This document shows, piece by piece, positions 6,795 to 14,927 of a stretch of 25,720 nt of DNA. The stretch comes from JAAUTS01 sp034440395. GTDB lineage: Bacteria; Verrucomicrobiota; Verrucomicrobiia; Methylacidiphilales; JAAUTS01. Made by a program: the position numbers and the translations under genes. The notes below the pieces were generated by a model. That model saw only the letters and a list, made by a program, of their open reading frames with translations. It searched no databases and was not told the origin of the DNA. Location: positions 1 to 25,720 of the forward strand of contig JAWXBW010000019.1 of NCBI GenBank assembly GCA_034440395.1. The letters run 5' to 3'. Within the stretch, counting starts at the first letter, position 1, and the number at the start of each line of letters is the position of its first letter.

Positions 6795-8318
6795 ATGACA
6801 CATTCCTTTCACCTGCTAAGTAAATATCTGCTACTCAAGTTCCCTACCCATCTCGCCTTTACTCTTTGTCTCAGCCTACTTCTTTTGGTTGGTTGCTCAC
6901 CTAGCGAAAAATCGACGGTAACCAATGAATCTATCATTCGAGTTAACGCCACCTGCCAAGTCTACGATCCAATCCGACCTTGGTTAAAACGTCCACCTAT
7001 CTCACGTCAAGCCATCGGCACTATTCTCTCGAATAACCGCATCCTTGTCACTGCTGAGATGGTGACCAATGCCACCTACATTGAACTAGAGAAACCTGTC
7101 TCTGCAGCTAAATCATCCGCACAGGTTGAGTTTATCGACTATGAAAGCAACCTCGCCTTGCTTAAAGCGGATGATGCAGATTTTTTAAATAAATCTAAGC
7201 CTTTAGAAATAGATCTCGGGACGAAAAGTGGTGATGATGTAGAGGTCTGGCAGTTGGAAGATAATGACTCCCTCGCCCGAACCGTTGGCAAAGTAAATAC
7301 CGTAGAAGTAGGGCCATATCCAGAAGGCTTTGGACGCTTTCTCGTTTATCGACTCAATCTATCCCTGCAATACCGTGATAATGCTGCCACCCTACCAGTA
7401 GTCCGTAATAACAAACTAGTCGGCTTGCTGTTTCGTTATGATGGGCGTAATCAGAACGGTGCCGTGATCGCTGCTCCCGTCATAGCGCATTTTTTAAAAG
7501 ACGCCGCAGACGGAGCTTATGAAGGCTTTCCACGGATTGGGCTAGGGTTTTCCTCGCTCAGAGATCCTCAGCTACGCAGTTATGCGAAAAAGCCAGAAGA
7601 TGTTACTGGTATCTACGTGAACAAAGTTGTCAAGGGCGGGCCAGGTGATCTCGGCGGCTTACAAGAGGGTGATGTTCTCGCACGCGTCGGCGGACAAGAT
7701 TTAGATCCTGATGGTAATTACATCGACCCTCTCTACGGAAAAACATCTTTAGAGCATCTCGTTTCAGGAAAAAATTATGTCGGTGACACGCTGACATTGT
7801 CCGTCTATCGCGATGGGAAATTACTTGAAAAAAAAGTTAAACTCTCCCGAAAAAATGCTGATGATTTTCTTAGTCCACCCTACACCTACGATAAGGCTCC
7901 AAATTATGTTGTCTATGGGGGCCTCGTTTTTTTAGAACTATCTCGTACGCTACTCAAAACCTTCGGTAACGATTGGGTCAGCACGGCACCGCAAAAGCTC
8001 GTCTATATCGACGCCTTTCAGGACGAACTTTATCCTGATGAAAAACGTCGTATCATTATCATTGGGCAAGTCCTCCCCACTGACGGCACCTTGAGCTACG
8101 GGAATTTATCTGGAAGCGTCATCACGAAAATCAATGGCGTAGAAATCAAAGAGCTCTCTGATATTAATAAGGGAATCATTGCCCGAGCTGGCGGAATGGA
8201 TGAGCTGCAACTAGACGACGACCCTAGCGTCATCTACCTTGATCCCTTAGTGGTTTCCATGGAGACTGATAAACTACAGAAAGACTTTGGTATTCCCGCC
8301 TTAGAACGTTTAAAATAA
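6795..8318 (+). CDS. Catalytically dead HtrA/Deg-like lipoprotein (pseudoprotease)
   Basis: This 507-residue protein is colinear with the protease just upstream: SIIRV, NRILVTAEMV, a PDZ region (TGIYVNKVVKGGPGDLGGLQ) and NYVVYGGLVFLEL align block by block. The catalytic positions are replaced: His by Glu88 (TAEMV for TNAHVV), Asp by Asn119 (ESNLALL for DCDLALI), and the Ser region by DNAATLPVV with Ala198 where Ser would be. The N-terminus has a lipobox (LLLLVGC, Cys34), so the product is probably a membrane-anchored lipoprotein, unlike its soluble neighbour. AAGGAG at 6777-6782 may be a weak, rather distant ribosome site. The conserved open frame argues for a kept function such as binding or regulating the active paralogue or its substrates, which is inference. 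Confidence 0.85.
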   Translation: MTHSFHLLSKYLLLKFPTHLAFTLCLSLLLLVGCSPSEKSTVTNESIIRVNATCQVYDPIRPWLKRPPISRQAIGTILSNNRILVTAEMVTNATYIELEKPVSAAKSSAQVEFIDYESNLALLKADDADFLNKSKPLEIDLGTKSGDDVEVWQLEDNDSLARTVGKVNTVEVGPYPEGFGRFLVYRLNLSLQYRDNAATLPVVRNNKLVGLLFRYDGRNQNGAVIAAPVIAHFLKDAADGAYEGFPRIGLGFSSLRDPQLRSYAKKPEDVTGIYVNKVVKGGPGDLGGLQEGDVLARVGGQDLDPDGNYIDPLYGKTSLEHLVSGKNYVGDTLTLSVYRDGKLLEKKVKLSRKNADDFLSPPYTYDKAPNYVVYGGLVFLELSRTLLKTFGNDWVSTAPQKLVYIDAFQDELYPDEKRRIIIIGQVLPTDGTLSYGNLSGSVITKINGVEIKELSDINKGIIARAGGMDELQLDDDPSVIYLDPLVVSMETDKLQKDFGIPALERLK

Positions 8319-8326
8319 ATGCTCCT

Positions 8327-9175
8327 TCAGGGTGGGAATCCAAAGGAGAGTTTCACTGCTTGATACTCAGGATGAACACTTCCCTCTTTCGTCCGTATCA
8401 CCAAAGCAGGCTCAACCCATGTTGATTCTCTCATCCGGACGGGCAGATCCGTGGCCCGCATTATACTGAACAATCCTAATAAAGGTCGATCCCCCTCTCT
8501 CAATACAACCGGCCTCCAACGCACAATGGTTAGCCCTGCTGCTCTCGCCGCCAGCCTAACCCTTTCCTGCTGTTCCTCTGGTGCTACAGGAAAGACACAG
8601 GCAAACACTGCCCCAGCTGCCAGATGTTTGGCAGCGGTTAAACAGTAATCATGGATCGAACCCCGCACCTCAAAGCGGCAGGAAATTTTTTGCGGATGAT
8701 CTCCTTCACTGCCTGATCCTAAAGGAAAATAAGGAGGACTACCTAATACAAGGTCAAACAAATCCCCTTCCCTTAGCACATTTGAATCTCGAAAATCTCC
8801 ATGGCGGATTTCGTAACGATCGCCCAATCCATTCCATTCTGCGGATTTTCTAGCTAACTTAACGCTGTCCTCCTGCGCCTCCACTGTAATGAAGGTAGCA
8901 CTTGGTAATCGCCATGCTGCTATCATGCCCACCGCGCCCACGCCGCTTCCTAGATCTAGAACCTTGCTGGCACGATTGCACGTGCTTGTGCCATACCATG
9001 CGGTTAACACATCATCCGTGGAGAACCGATGCCCTTTTACCAGTTGAAATATCCTGAAGTAACCACTAATGGCATCAAGCGTTTCACCTTCGGCCACTGC
9101 GGGGCCTAATCCCCTTGCACCAGGCGGAACGGGGCCAGGCTTTACCCAACCTTTAAAATTCGGCTCATCATACAT
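8327..9175 (-). CDS. TrmN6-like SAM-dependent N6-adenine methyltransferase (COG4123 type)
   Basis: The Rossmann methyltransferase motif I is VLDLGSGVGAVGM (about residues 72-84), with acidic motif II in ITVEAQ (96-101). Motif IV is LGSPPYF (144-150), the SPPY/NPPY signature of enzymes that methylate adenine or another exocyclic amine. The upstream sequence with GHRFSTDDVLTAWYG is typical of tRNA1(Val) A37 N6-methyltransferases (YfiC/TrmN6) and relatives. The proline/glycine-rich N-terminus (about residues 10-30) is an extra feature. The stop lies 9 bp from the end of the pseudoprotease gene on the opposite strand, so the two are convergent. The exact substrate cannot be fixed from sequence alone. 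Confidence 0.8.
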   Translation of the reverse strand: MYDEPNFKGWVKPGPVPPGARGLGPAVAEGETLDAISGYFRIFQLVKGHRFSTDDVLTAWYGTSTCNRASKVLDLGSGVGAVGMIAAWRLPSATFITVEAQEDSVKLARKSAEWNGLGDRYEIRHGDFRDSNVLREGDLFDLVLGSPPYFPLGSGSEGDHPQKISCRFEVRGSIHDYCLTAAKHLAAGAVFACVFPVAPEEQQERVRLAARAAGLTIVRWRPVVLREGDRPLLGLFSIMRATDLPVRMRESTWVEPALVIRTKEGSVHPEYQAVKLSFGFPP

Positions 9176-9297
9176 TAATTAAATAAACAAGACTTAACCC
9201 ATAAAGAGAAGAGTAAAGTCAGGTAGTTAGATTAGAAAAATCAGAAATCCCCTGCGACAAAGCAAGTAAAATAAAATGCACTATATTATTTCCTGAC

Positions 9298-9326
9298 TTG
9301 CACTCGTACCTTCAGACAGCTACTTT
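9298..9326 (+). promoter_or_regulatory. Weak candidate promoter for the SWIB gene
   Basis: TTGCAC (9298-9303), a 17-bp spacer and TACTTT (9321-9326) lie 5 bp before the ATG. If used, the transcript would start close to or at the start codon. No Shine-Dalgarno sequence is present. The match to consensus is modest. Confidence 0.25.
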
Positions 9327-9331
9327 TCGAC

Positions 9332-9637
9332 ATGGCAACAACCAAGAAAACTACCGTAAAGAAACCAACCGTTAAAAAAGCAGCCCGTAAACCTAACGCG
9401 GCATTCCTCAAACCTGTGCAACCAGACGACAAGCTCGCCTTGGTCGTAGGTTCCAAGCCACTTCCTCGCACGGAATTGACCAAGAAGCTTTGGGATTACA
9501 TCAAAAAGAATAATCTCCAAGACAGCAAAAAAAGAACTAACATCAACGCTGATGACAACCTCAAGGCCGTTTTCAATGGTAAAAAAACTGTTACCATGTT
9601 TGAAATGACCAAGTTGGTTTCAGGCCACGTTAAATAA
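9332..9637 (+). CDS. SWIB/MDM2-domain protein with lysine-rich N-terminal tail
   Basis: This encodes 101 residues. The first ~25 residues are rich in Lys, Thr and Ala (TTKKTTVKKPTVKKAARK), resembling histone H1-like tails. The rest is a complete SWIB domain: LPRTELTKKLWDYIKKNNLQ, then NINADDNLKAVFNGKKTVTM, ending FEMTKLVSGHVK. SWIB domains are mainly eukaryotic chromatin-remodelling modules; stand-alone bacterial copies are known chiefly from Chlamydiae and related PVC bacteria. A nucleoid-associated role is plausible but unproven. The gene is monocistronic: divergent from the methyltransferase and followed by a strong terminator. Confidence 0.9.
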   Translation: MATTKKTTVKKPTVKKAARKPNAAFLKPVQPDDKLALVVGSKPLPRTELTKKLWDYIKKNNLQDSKKRTNINADDNLKAVFNGKKTVTMFEMTKLVSGHVK

Positions 9638-9650
9638 ATTATTTTAACTA

Positions 9651-9688
9651 AACCCCAGTTGCGCTTAATGCGTTGCTGGGGTTTTTTT
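9651..9688 (+). terminator. Rho-independent terminator after the SWIB gene
   Basis: AACCCCAG (9651-9658) pairs with CTGGGGTT (9676-9683). The inner part of the stem (TGCGC against GCGTT) pairs imperfectly, and seven T residues follow (9682-9688). It is 13 bp past the stop codon. This is the clearest terminator in the window. Confidence 0.9.
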
Positions 9689-9787
9689 GTGTTTAGAATT
9701 AGTGTGGTAGCAGTGTCACCACAAAAAAGAGGGACGATACCTTGAATTCATGAGTAAGTGCCTCTAGACTTAAAAAAATTTTACATC

Positions 9788-10780
9788 ATGAACCTTATTC
9801 GATTTGCTGCTCTCACTTTTATTTATCTAAGTTTCTCAACTGTCGTTGAAGCGGCCATACGTTTAGAACAGTTCGAATACCCTTTCCCAGTAAAGTCCGA
9901 ACGTATCTTCTCCCAACAGCAGGAGCTGGATATGTCTTTCATGGAGTTACCTGCTCAAAAAAAACAGCTAGGGACGGTTGTACTTCTGAGTGATTCTGAG
10001 TTTTGCGCCGCCTACTGGAAAGAAACTGCTGAAGCTCTGTCGAAGGCAGGCTACGAAGTCATTATGCCCGATCAGCTGGGCTTAGGAAAATCATTCAAGC
10101 CAAACAACTATCAATACTCTCTCCAACAAATGGTGGAAAACACCCGCAGCCTTCTTTTACGTAAACGTCTCTGGAAAACCCATCTCGTAGGTCATGGCAT
10201 GGGCGGTATGTTAGCAGTGCGCTACGCCCTGATGTTTCCCAAAGAAATTCTTAGTGTCACCCTAGTAAATCCCAGAGGACTTGAAGACGGGAAAGCTCAG
10301 GGACAAGCCTATGTTTCCGTAGACACTAGATATCAAAATGAATTAAAAGAAACTGCTGAACAACGTAGAAACTGGCAGAGGGAACACTACTATGGGGGGG
10401 AGTGGAAAACGTCTTATGAACGTTGGATTCAAATGTTCGAACATCTCCGCGACAGCCCAGATTATTTTTTAGTTGCTTGGAATCAAAGTTTAATTCAAGA
10501 CATGGTTTATACGCAGCCCGTTTGTTATGAGTTTTCTCGCCTTGAGGTGCCCGTTCTACTCCTATTAGGTAAAGCCTCTCCTTGGTCGTCCGAAAAGAAT
10601 GAGGAAACCCCGCTACCTTTAAATCCAGAGGCAGGAAAATTAGCCAGCACCGCTATTCCAAAAGTAAAACTGATCGAACTGGAAAATGCAGGTTACTTAC
10701 CTCACCTTGATTCTTTCCCCGAATTTATCGAGTTACTACTTCCGTTTTTAAAGAAACCAACCTGGGATAAAAAAAGATAG
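9788..10780 (+). CDS. Exported alpha/beta-hydrolase-fold protein lacking the catalytic triad
   Basis: The fold is shown by GTVVLLSDSEFCAAYWKETA, the strand/loop EVIMPDQLGLGKS, the nucleophile-elbow region HLVGHGMGGMLAVRYAL, VPVLLLLGKASP, and a C-terminal AGYLPHLDSFPEFI. Numbered from the ATG at 9788, the nucleophile Ser is replaced by Gly137 (GHGMG for GHSMG), the acid position by Ser264 (GKAS for GxxD), and the usual His by Tyr303 (AGYLPHL for AGHxPHL). All three changes predict no hydrolase activity. The N-terminus is a signal peptide (LTFIYLSFSTVVEA). A GTG at 9758 in the same frame is an alternative start, but 9788 gives the better signal. It is probably a binding or scaffold protein in the periplasm; its role is unknown. 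Confidence 0.75.
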   Translation: MNLIRFAALTFIYLSFSTVVEAAIRLEQFEYPFPVKSERIFSQQQELDMSFMELPAQKKQLGTVVLLSDSEFCAAYWKETAEALSKAGYEVIMPDQLGLGKSFKPNNYQYSLQQMVENTRSLLLRKRLWKTHLVGHGMGGMLAVRYALMFPKEILSVTLVNPRGLEDGKAQGQAYVSVDTRYQNELKETAEQRRNWQREHYYGGEWKTSYERWIQMFEHLRDSPDYFLVAWNQSLIQDMVYTQPVCYEFSRLEVPVLLLLGKASPWSSEKNEETPLPLNPEAGKLASTAIPKVKLIELENAGYLPHLDSFPEFIELLLPFLKKPTWDKKR

Positions 10781-10822
10781 TGTTAAGGCAGCCTAGTGTG
10801 GCTGAGCTTTGAGAAGTAAATT

Positions 10823-11419
10823 TCACTCAGTCGATAAAAGTACGTTGGTCACTTTCCATGTAAAAAGACCCCGTCGAGATAATACTAGAGTGATCGATTC
10901 CTTATTATCAACGCCAGTATCAAAAGCGAATTGGCCTAGTGAGTTCCAACTAAATGACGGATTCTTATTTTTTTCCATTACTAGTGGAACGGCGTTAACC
11001 GATGACGTCGGAGTCACTGAGGCGGATGGATTAGGTTCCTGCTTCTTAAAATTAAGGGAACCCCCTCCTTGTAAAAGTCGTTCTAACCCTTCCGGAGTGA
11101 CGAATAGTTCAACAGCATGATCTCCCATAAAACCAGTTAGAAACATTCCAATCATGGAATTTTCTTCATCCCCGCCTAGACGCTCACGGAAAATACGTCC
11201 GGCATCACTCCTTAACTGCACTTTTAGATTCTGACGCAGTTCTAAAAAATCAACATAGCCGGAAAGCTTTCTTGAATTCCTCTCATCGGCAGCTGTGCGT
11301 ATTTGCCACATCGTGTAGTAAGGCATAAAAAAATAAATGACACATAAAAACACGGTCAGGCTAATTAGACCGAATTTTAAAAACCGCTTATTAGTTAGAA
11401 TTTCAAAAGGGCATTTCAT
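10823..11419 (-). CDS. DUF2939 family membrane-anchored protein
   Basis: This encodes 198 residues. A single N-terminal membrane segment (about residues 13-30) is followed by MPYYTMWQIRTAADERNSRK and YVDFLELRQNLKVQL, the hallmark of DUF2939 proteins, whose function is not known. The part after about residue 110 is less conserved. It follows lgt with a 15-bp gap on the same strand, so it is probably co-transcribed with it. It converges with the hydrolase-fold gene; a weak hairpin (CAGCC/GGCTG, about 10786-10812) lies between the two ends but has no T-run. Confidence 0.75.
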   Translation of the reverse strand: MKCPFEILTNKRFLKFGLISLTVFLCVIYFFMPYYTMWQIRTAADERNSRKLSGYVDFLELRQNLKVQLRSDAGRIFRERLGGDEENSMIGMFLTGFMGDHAVELFVTPEGLERLLQGGGSLNFKKQEPNPSASVTPTSSVNAVPLVMEKNKNPSFSWNSLGQFAFDTGVDNKESITLVLSRRGLFTWKVTNVLLSTE

Positions 11420-11434
11420 AAGTTGAGATGATTT

Positions 11435-12256
11435 TTATCTTAGCTTAGTTTTTGATAATGTCGATTGAGGCAGGAAAGGCCATAGGATGAGTGCTATGAG
11501 AATGAGCCCGAAGGATAAAAGCTGGCCTTGGGTAAAAATGCCAAAAATATAACCGATTTGTGGATCAGGCTCGCGGAAGAATTCACAAAATATTCTAGCC
11601 ACGGCATAGAGACATAAAAAAATTAATCCGATCCGACCTGGGCGTTGCATTCTTTTTCTTAGTATCAGCATGATCGCAAAAATCAAAAAACCTTCTAGAA
11701 AAGCCTCGTAAAGCTGAGAGGGATGTCTCGGCAATCCAGTGGGGTCTTGCGGAAACAAGAAGGCCCAAGGTAGATCGGTCGGGCGCCCCCATAACTCACC
11801 ATTGATAAAATTAGCTATGCGTCCTAAGCCTAGGCCCAGCGGGGTGAAGACGGCAATGTTGTCAGCCAATGGCCAGAAAGAAATTTTATGGACGTAGCTA
11901 AATAAAACTAAAGCGAGAATAACCCCAATGAATCCGCCGTGGCTAGCCATGCCACTAATTCCCCCTTCCCTCCAAAAAGCAATGATACTAAGAGGGTCTT
12001 GCAGGGTCAGTTCCCAACTCTCATAAAATAAAACATAACCGAGTCGGCCTCCGATCAACACTCCCAGCACTAACCAAGTCAGCAGATCACTTTCCTGACC
12101 GATCTCCAAATGGGACCAACCACGACGTCGGAATATCCGTAACCCCTGCCATGTCGCTAGAAACCCGAGAACATAGGCTAATCCGTAGTAACGAATGCCC
12201 CACTGTTCCGACCATTGCCAGAGAAAAGGACTGAAATCATGAAGGATATAGGCCAT
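11435..12256 (-). CDS. lgt: Prolipoprotein diacylglyceryl transferase
   Basis: Lgt moves a diacylglyceryl group from phosphatidylglycerol to the lipobox cysteine of prolipoproteins, the first step of lipoprotein maturation in the inner membrane. Numbered from the ATG at 12256, the sequence shows the His-Gly-Gly motif (GMASHGGF, His106), the Lgt signature GRIANFINGELWGRPTD (145-161, with the conserved Arg146 and Glu154), HPSQLYEA (178-185), and a C-terminal EFFREPDPQIG, within several membrane helices. Length is normal (273). An upstream in-frame ATG at 12316 adds 20 residues unlike the family, so I reject it. Several predicted lipoproteins in this window would be its substrates. Confidence 0.95.
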   Translation of the reverse strand: MAYILHDFSPFLWQWSEQWGIRYYGLAYVLGFLATWQGLRIFRRRGWSHLEIGQESDLLTWLVLGVLIGGRLGYVLFYESWELTLQDPLSIIAFWREGGISGMASHGGFIGVILALVLFSYVHKISFWPLADNIAVFTPLGLGLGRIANFINGELWGRPTDLPWAFLFPQDPTGLPRHPSQLYEAFLEGFLIFAIMLILRKRMQRPGRIGLIFLCLYAVARIFCEFFREPDPQIGYIFGIFTQGQLLSFGLILIALILWPFLPQSTLSKTKLR

Positions 12257-12374
12257 TAAGTTTTCTAGACAAACTCCAGACCTTTGCACTGTAATTATCT
12301 GATTCCCCTTCCCCACTTTGGTTCAATCACCTCTTTTGTCTTGGTTAAAATTTATAGTCTGATAGTTAATTCTT

Positions 12375-14069
12375 ATGAGATTAATCTTGCTCATTTTAGT
12401 TTTGCTTCTGCTTCCTTCTAAGCTCGTCTTCGCTGAGCTCCCAGAATTTTCTCAAGAAAATTTGTCCGCTTGGTGGGAACCCTCTTTTAATCCTGAAACA
12501 TGGGAAACTGCTTACACAGAATTATCTGCACAGCTCAATAGCCTTCATGAAAAAGAAGGTCTACAATCTTTTACTGCAAACATCTCCTTCACCCCATGGT
12601 TCAATACCTTGGGTTGGCTAGGTCTTGGTCTAAATTATAAAGAGCTAGTCAGTGACCCCGCACTAGTAAAAGCCTTCTTAGAGTTGGGGAAGATGCCTGA
12701 AGTCTCTCACCTTCTATTCCGTAGCCTGAAACCCGGAGATGATGCGGCCAAGGCTTTGGAAATTTTACTGCGCATACAAATCGCCTATCCAGATAAAATC
12801 AAAGACTATGCCGCACTAGCCGTGGCCTACGCAGTTGTTTTTGATCAAGATTATCCCAAGAACTGGCCTCATCACCAGGTCGCTCGTAAAGCTGTGCCTT
12901 TCGGTAATCCAACGGCTACGGAGCGGTTTCAATTCTATGTGGAGTCGAACGAGACGAACAAACTTGAATTTGATTTAAAAAAGCTATCCGTCACGGAACT
13001 TAAATATGTGGTTGATTCCTTTATTAATTTCGATGAATTACGTTACGCCCAAAAATCTAAAATCTCCCGATCTAAGTTTGAACAAGCTTACTCCTCCATT
13101 GACTACGATTATCCGCGAATTAAAGTTGATGCCTACAACTGGGGTTATGAAAATTATCTCTTAGCTGATATTGAAACAAAAGGAGGTATCTGTACCGATC
13201 AAGCTTACTACGCTGCTACACTTGGTAAAGGTCGAGGCATACCCACCCTCTATTTCTCAGGGCAAGGCTCCAGTGGCGGTCATGCCTGGTTTGGATACAT
13301 GGTTCGTTCAGGAAAATGGGAGTTAGACTGCGGACGCTACGCCACACATAATTATGCCGTAGGCGAGGCCGTCGATTCACAATCTTGGCAATCGATCAAT
13401 GATGCGGAGTTAGAATTTATTTTTAAATCCCTCGAACGTAACCCTAACTACGAGACGAGTCAGACTCTACTCCTTTGGGCCTATCAACAGAAAGATTCTG
13501 CGGCCGCCTTAAAAGCCTTGGGAGAGGCACGATCACTCAACCCCGAAAATCCTGAAATATGGAAAATAGAAGCAGCCATGTTAACCGCAAATAAAACGGA
13601 GCCTGCACAGATGAAAACTTTTTATGAAGCGTGGGTTCAACAGTTTACTAGAAATCCTGATATGAAAGTGGAGGGGCAGATGCAGCTCGTCGAGGTTTTA
13701 AATTTGCTACAAGATCCTACAGCCGAAACACTGCAAAAAAGTATCGTGTCCCAGAACAAGAACAAACGCACAGACTTAGGCATCACCGCTGGTGCTGAAG
13801 CTCTTTTCAAGGAAGTTGAAGCGAAAAACTGGAAAGAGGCGGAGGATCAGTTTAAAAAGCTTATTCGCAGATTTGATGATAACGGTGGTGGAAATCTTTT
13901 TTATGACGTGGTGAGACCCTATGTAAAAGCGTGCATGGAAAACGATCAAAAAAAACAAGCTAAGGACGGGTTAAAATTTTCTGTAAAAAAAATTCGTATG
14001 GATGAGGATAGTATTCTGGCAAAGGAATTTAAAAAGTTAGAAAAATATGTTGATGATGGCGAAAAATAG
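12375..14069 (+). CDS. Exported transglutaminase-like protein with helical C-terminal half
   Basis: This encodes 564 residues with a signal peptide (LILLILVLLLLPSKLVFA, cut before ELPE). The middle holds a transglutaminase-like core with a Cys-His-Asp set: Cys273 in GGICTDQAYYAATLGKGRGI, His303 in SSGGHAWFGY, and Asp318 in WELDCGRY. The spacing fits the papain-like transglutaminase/protease fold. After about residue 360 the sequence is helical with TPR-like spacing (for example AALKALGEARSLNPENPEIW). In bacteria such proteins are usually periplasmic and their substrates are mostly unknown. It is divergent from lgt and lies 60 bp upstream of uppP on the same strand. Catalytic type is moderately sure; function is open. 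Confidence 0.7.
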   Translation: MRLILLILVLLLLPSKLVFAELPEFSQENLSAWWEPSFNPETWETAYTELSAQLNSLHEKEGLQSFTANISFTPWFNTLGWLGLGLNYKELVSDPALVKAFLELGKMPEVSHLLFRSLKPGDDAAKALEILLRIQIAYPDKIKDYAALAVAYAVVFDQDYPKNWPHHQVARKAVPFGNPTATERFQFYVESNETNKLEFDLKKLSVTELKYVVDSFINFDELRYAQKSKISRSKFEQAYSSIDYDYPRIKVDAYNWGYENYLLADIETKGGICTDQAYYAATLGKGRGIPTLYFSGQGSSGGHAWFGYMVRSGKWELDCGRYATHNYAVGEAVDSQSWQSINDAELEFIFKSLERNPNYETSQTLLLWAYQQKDSAAALKALGEARSLNPENPEIWKIEAAMLTANKTEPAQMKTFYEAWVQQFTRNPDMKVEGQMQLVEVLNLLQDPTAETLQKSIVSQNKNKRTDLGITAGAEALFKEVEAKNWKEAEDQFKKLIRRFDDNGGGNLFYDVVRPYVKACMENDQKKQAKDGLKFSVKKIRMDEDSILAKEFKKLEKYVDDGEK

Positions 14070-14129
14070 TCTGCTCCTGCTCCCACTTTTCGCTTGGCTT
14101 CCGTTTTGTTTCCTAGACTCTTTCAGCTT

Positions 14130-14927
14130 ATGCCCGAATGGTTACAGACGATTATCTTAGGAATAATAGAAGGTATTACAGAATTTCTACCGATTTCCTC
14201 AACGGGTCACCTAATCATAGCCCAACATTTTTTCGGGGAAGTGCGTTCAGAATTTTTTAATATCGGTATTCAATCAGGCGCAGTGCTTGCCGTGGTACTT
14301 ATTTATTGGCGCAAAATCCTTACCCTTATCGTTGAATGGAAACAACCTGCTAACTTTTCTTACCTCCTTAAGGGCGCAGCAGCCTTTGCTATAACTGTGG
14401 TATTAGCTTTGGTTTGCAAAAAATTAGGCTTTCAGCTCCCTGATGACCCTGAGCCTATAGCATGGGCAGTTCTAATAGGTGCCTTTCTCATCTTTGCAGC
14501 GGAGTATCATCTTAAATCCCGCAAGCCCATTGAGCACATTACGTGGATCATAGCAATTAGCATAGGGCTGGCTCAAGTGGTGGCAGCCATCTTTCCAGGC
14601 AGTTCTCGGTCAGGCTGCACGATCATGCTGGCTATGCTGTTAGGAACTTCGCGCGTGGCAGCCACAGAATTTTCGTTTTTACTAGGTATTCCTACCTTAC
14701 TAGCCGCTAGTGGCTACAGCTTTATTTCGGAGCTCAAGGAAAAGGGTTCACTCCCAGCTCAAGAGTATCAACAGTTTGCCTTGGGATTTGTCGTCTCAAC
14801 CATCGTTGCTTTTCTAGCAGTGCGTTGGCTTTTAAATTACATTCGCACGAAGGATTTTATTCCTTTTGCGTGGTATCGACTGGCGTTGGGGACTGGACTG
14901 CTGGCATGGCTGTGGATTCGAACATAA
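14130..14927 (+). CDS. uppP: Undecaprenyl-diphosphatase (BacA type)
   Basis: UppP dephosphorylates undecaprenyl diphosphate to recycle the lipid carrier for peptidoglycan and other envelope polymers, and confers bacitracin resistance when abundant. The N-terminus carries EGITEFLPISSTGHL (about residues 14-28), and the second motif PGSSRSG lies at 156-162 (Arg160). These are the two active-site motifs of the family, set among about eight membrane helices. Length (265) is normal. A TTG at 14094 in the same frame would add 12 residues; the ATG at 14130 gives the family-typical start. The 3' end overlaps the 3' end of the opposite-strand DUF502 gene by 71 bp. Confidence 0.93.
   Translation: MPEWLQTIILGIIEGITEFLPISSTGHLIIAQHFFGEVRSEFFNIGIQSGAVLAVVLIYWRKILTLIVEWKQPANFSYLLKGAAAFAITVVLALVCKKLGFQLPDDPEPIAWAVLIGAFLIFAAEYHLKSRKPIEHITWIIAISIGLAQVVAAIFPGSSRSGCTIMLAMLLGTSRVAATEFSFLLGIPTLLAASGYSFISELKEKGSLPAQEYQQFALGFVVSTIVAFLAVRWLLNYIRTKDFIPFAWYRLALGTGLLAWLWIRT

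Noticed and set aside
10786..10812. Hairpin between the hydrolase-fold gene and the DUF2939 gene as a bidirectional terminator
   Set aside because: The stem is short (CAGCC/GGCTG with mismatched flanks) and no T-run follows on either strand.
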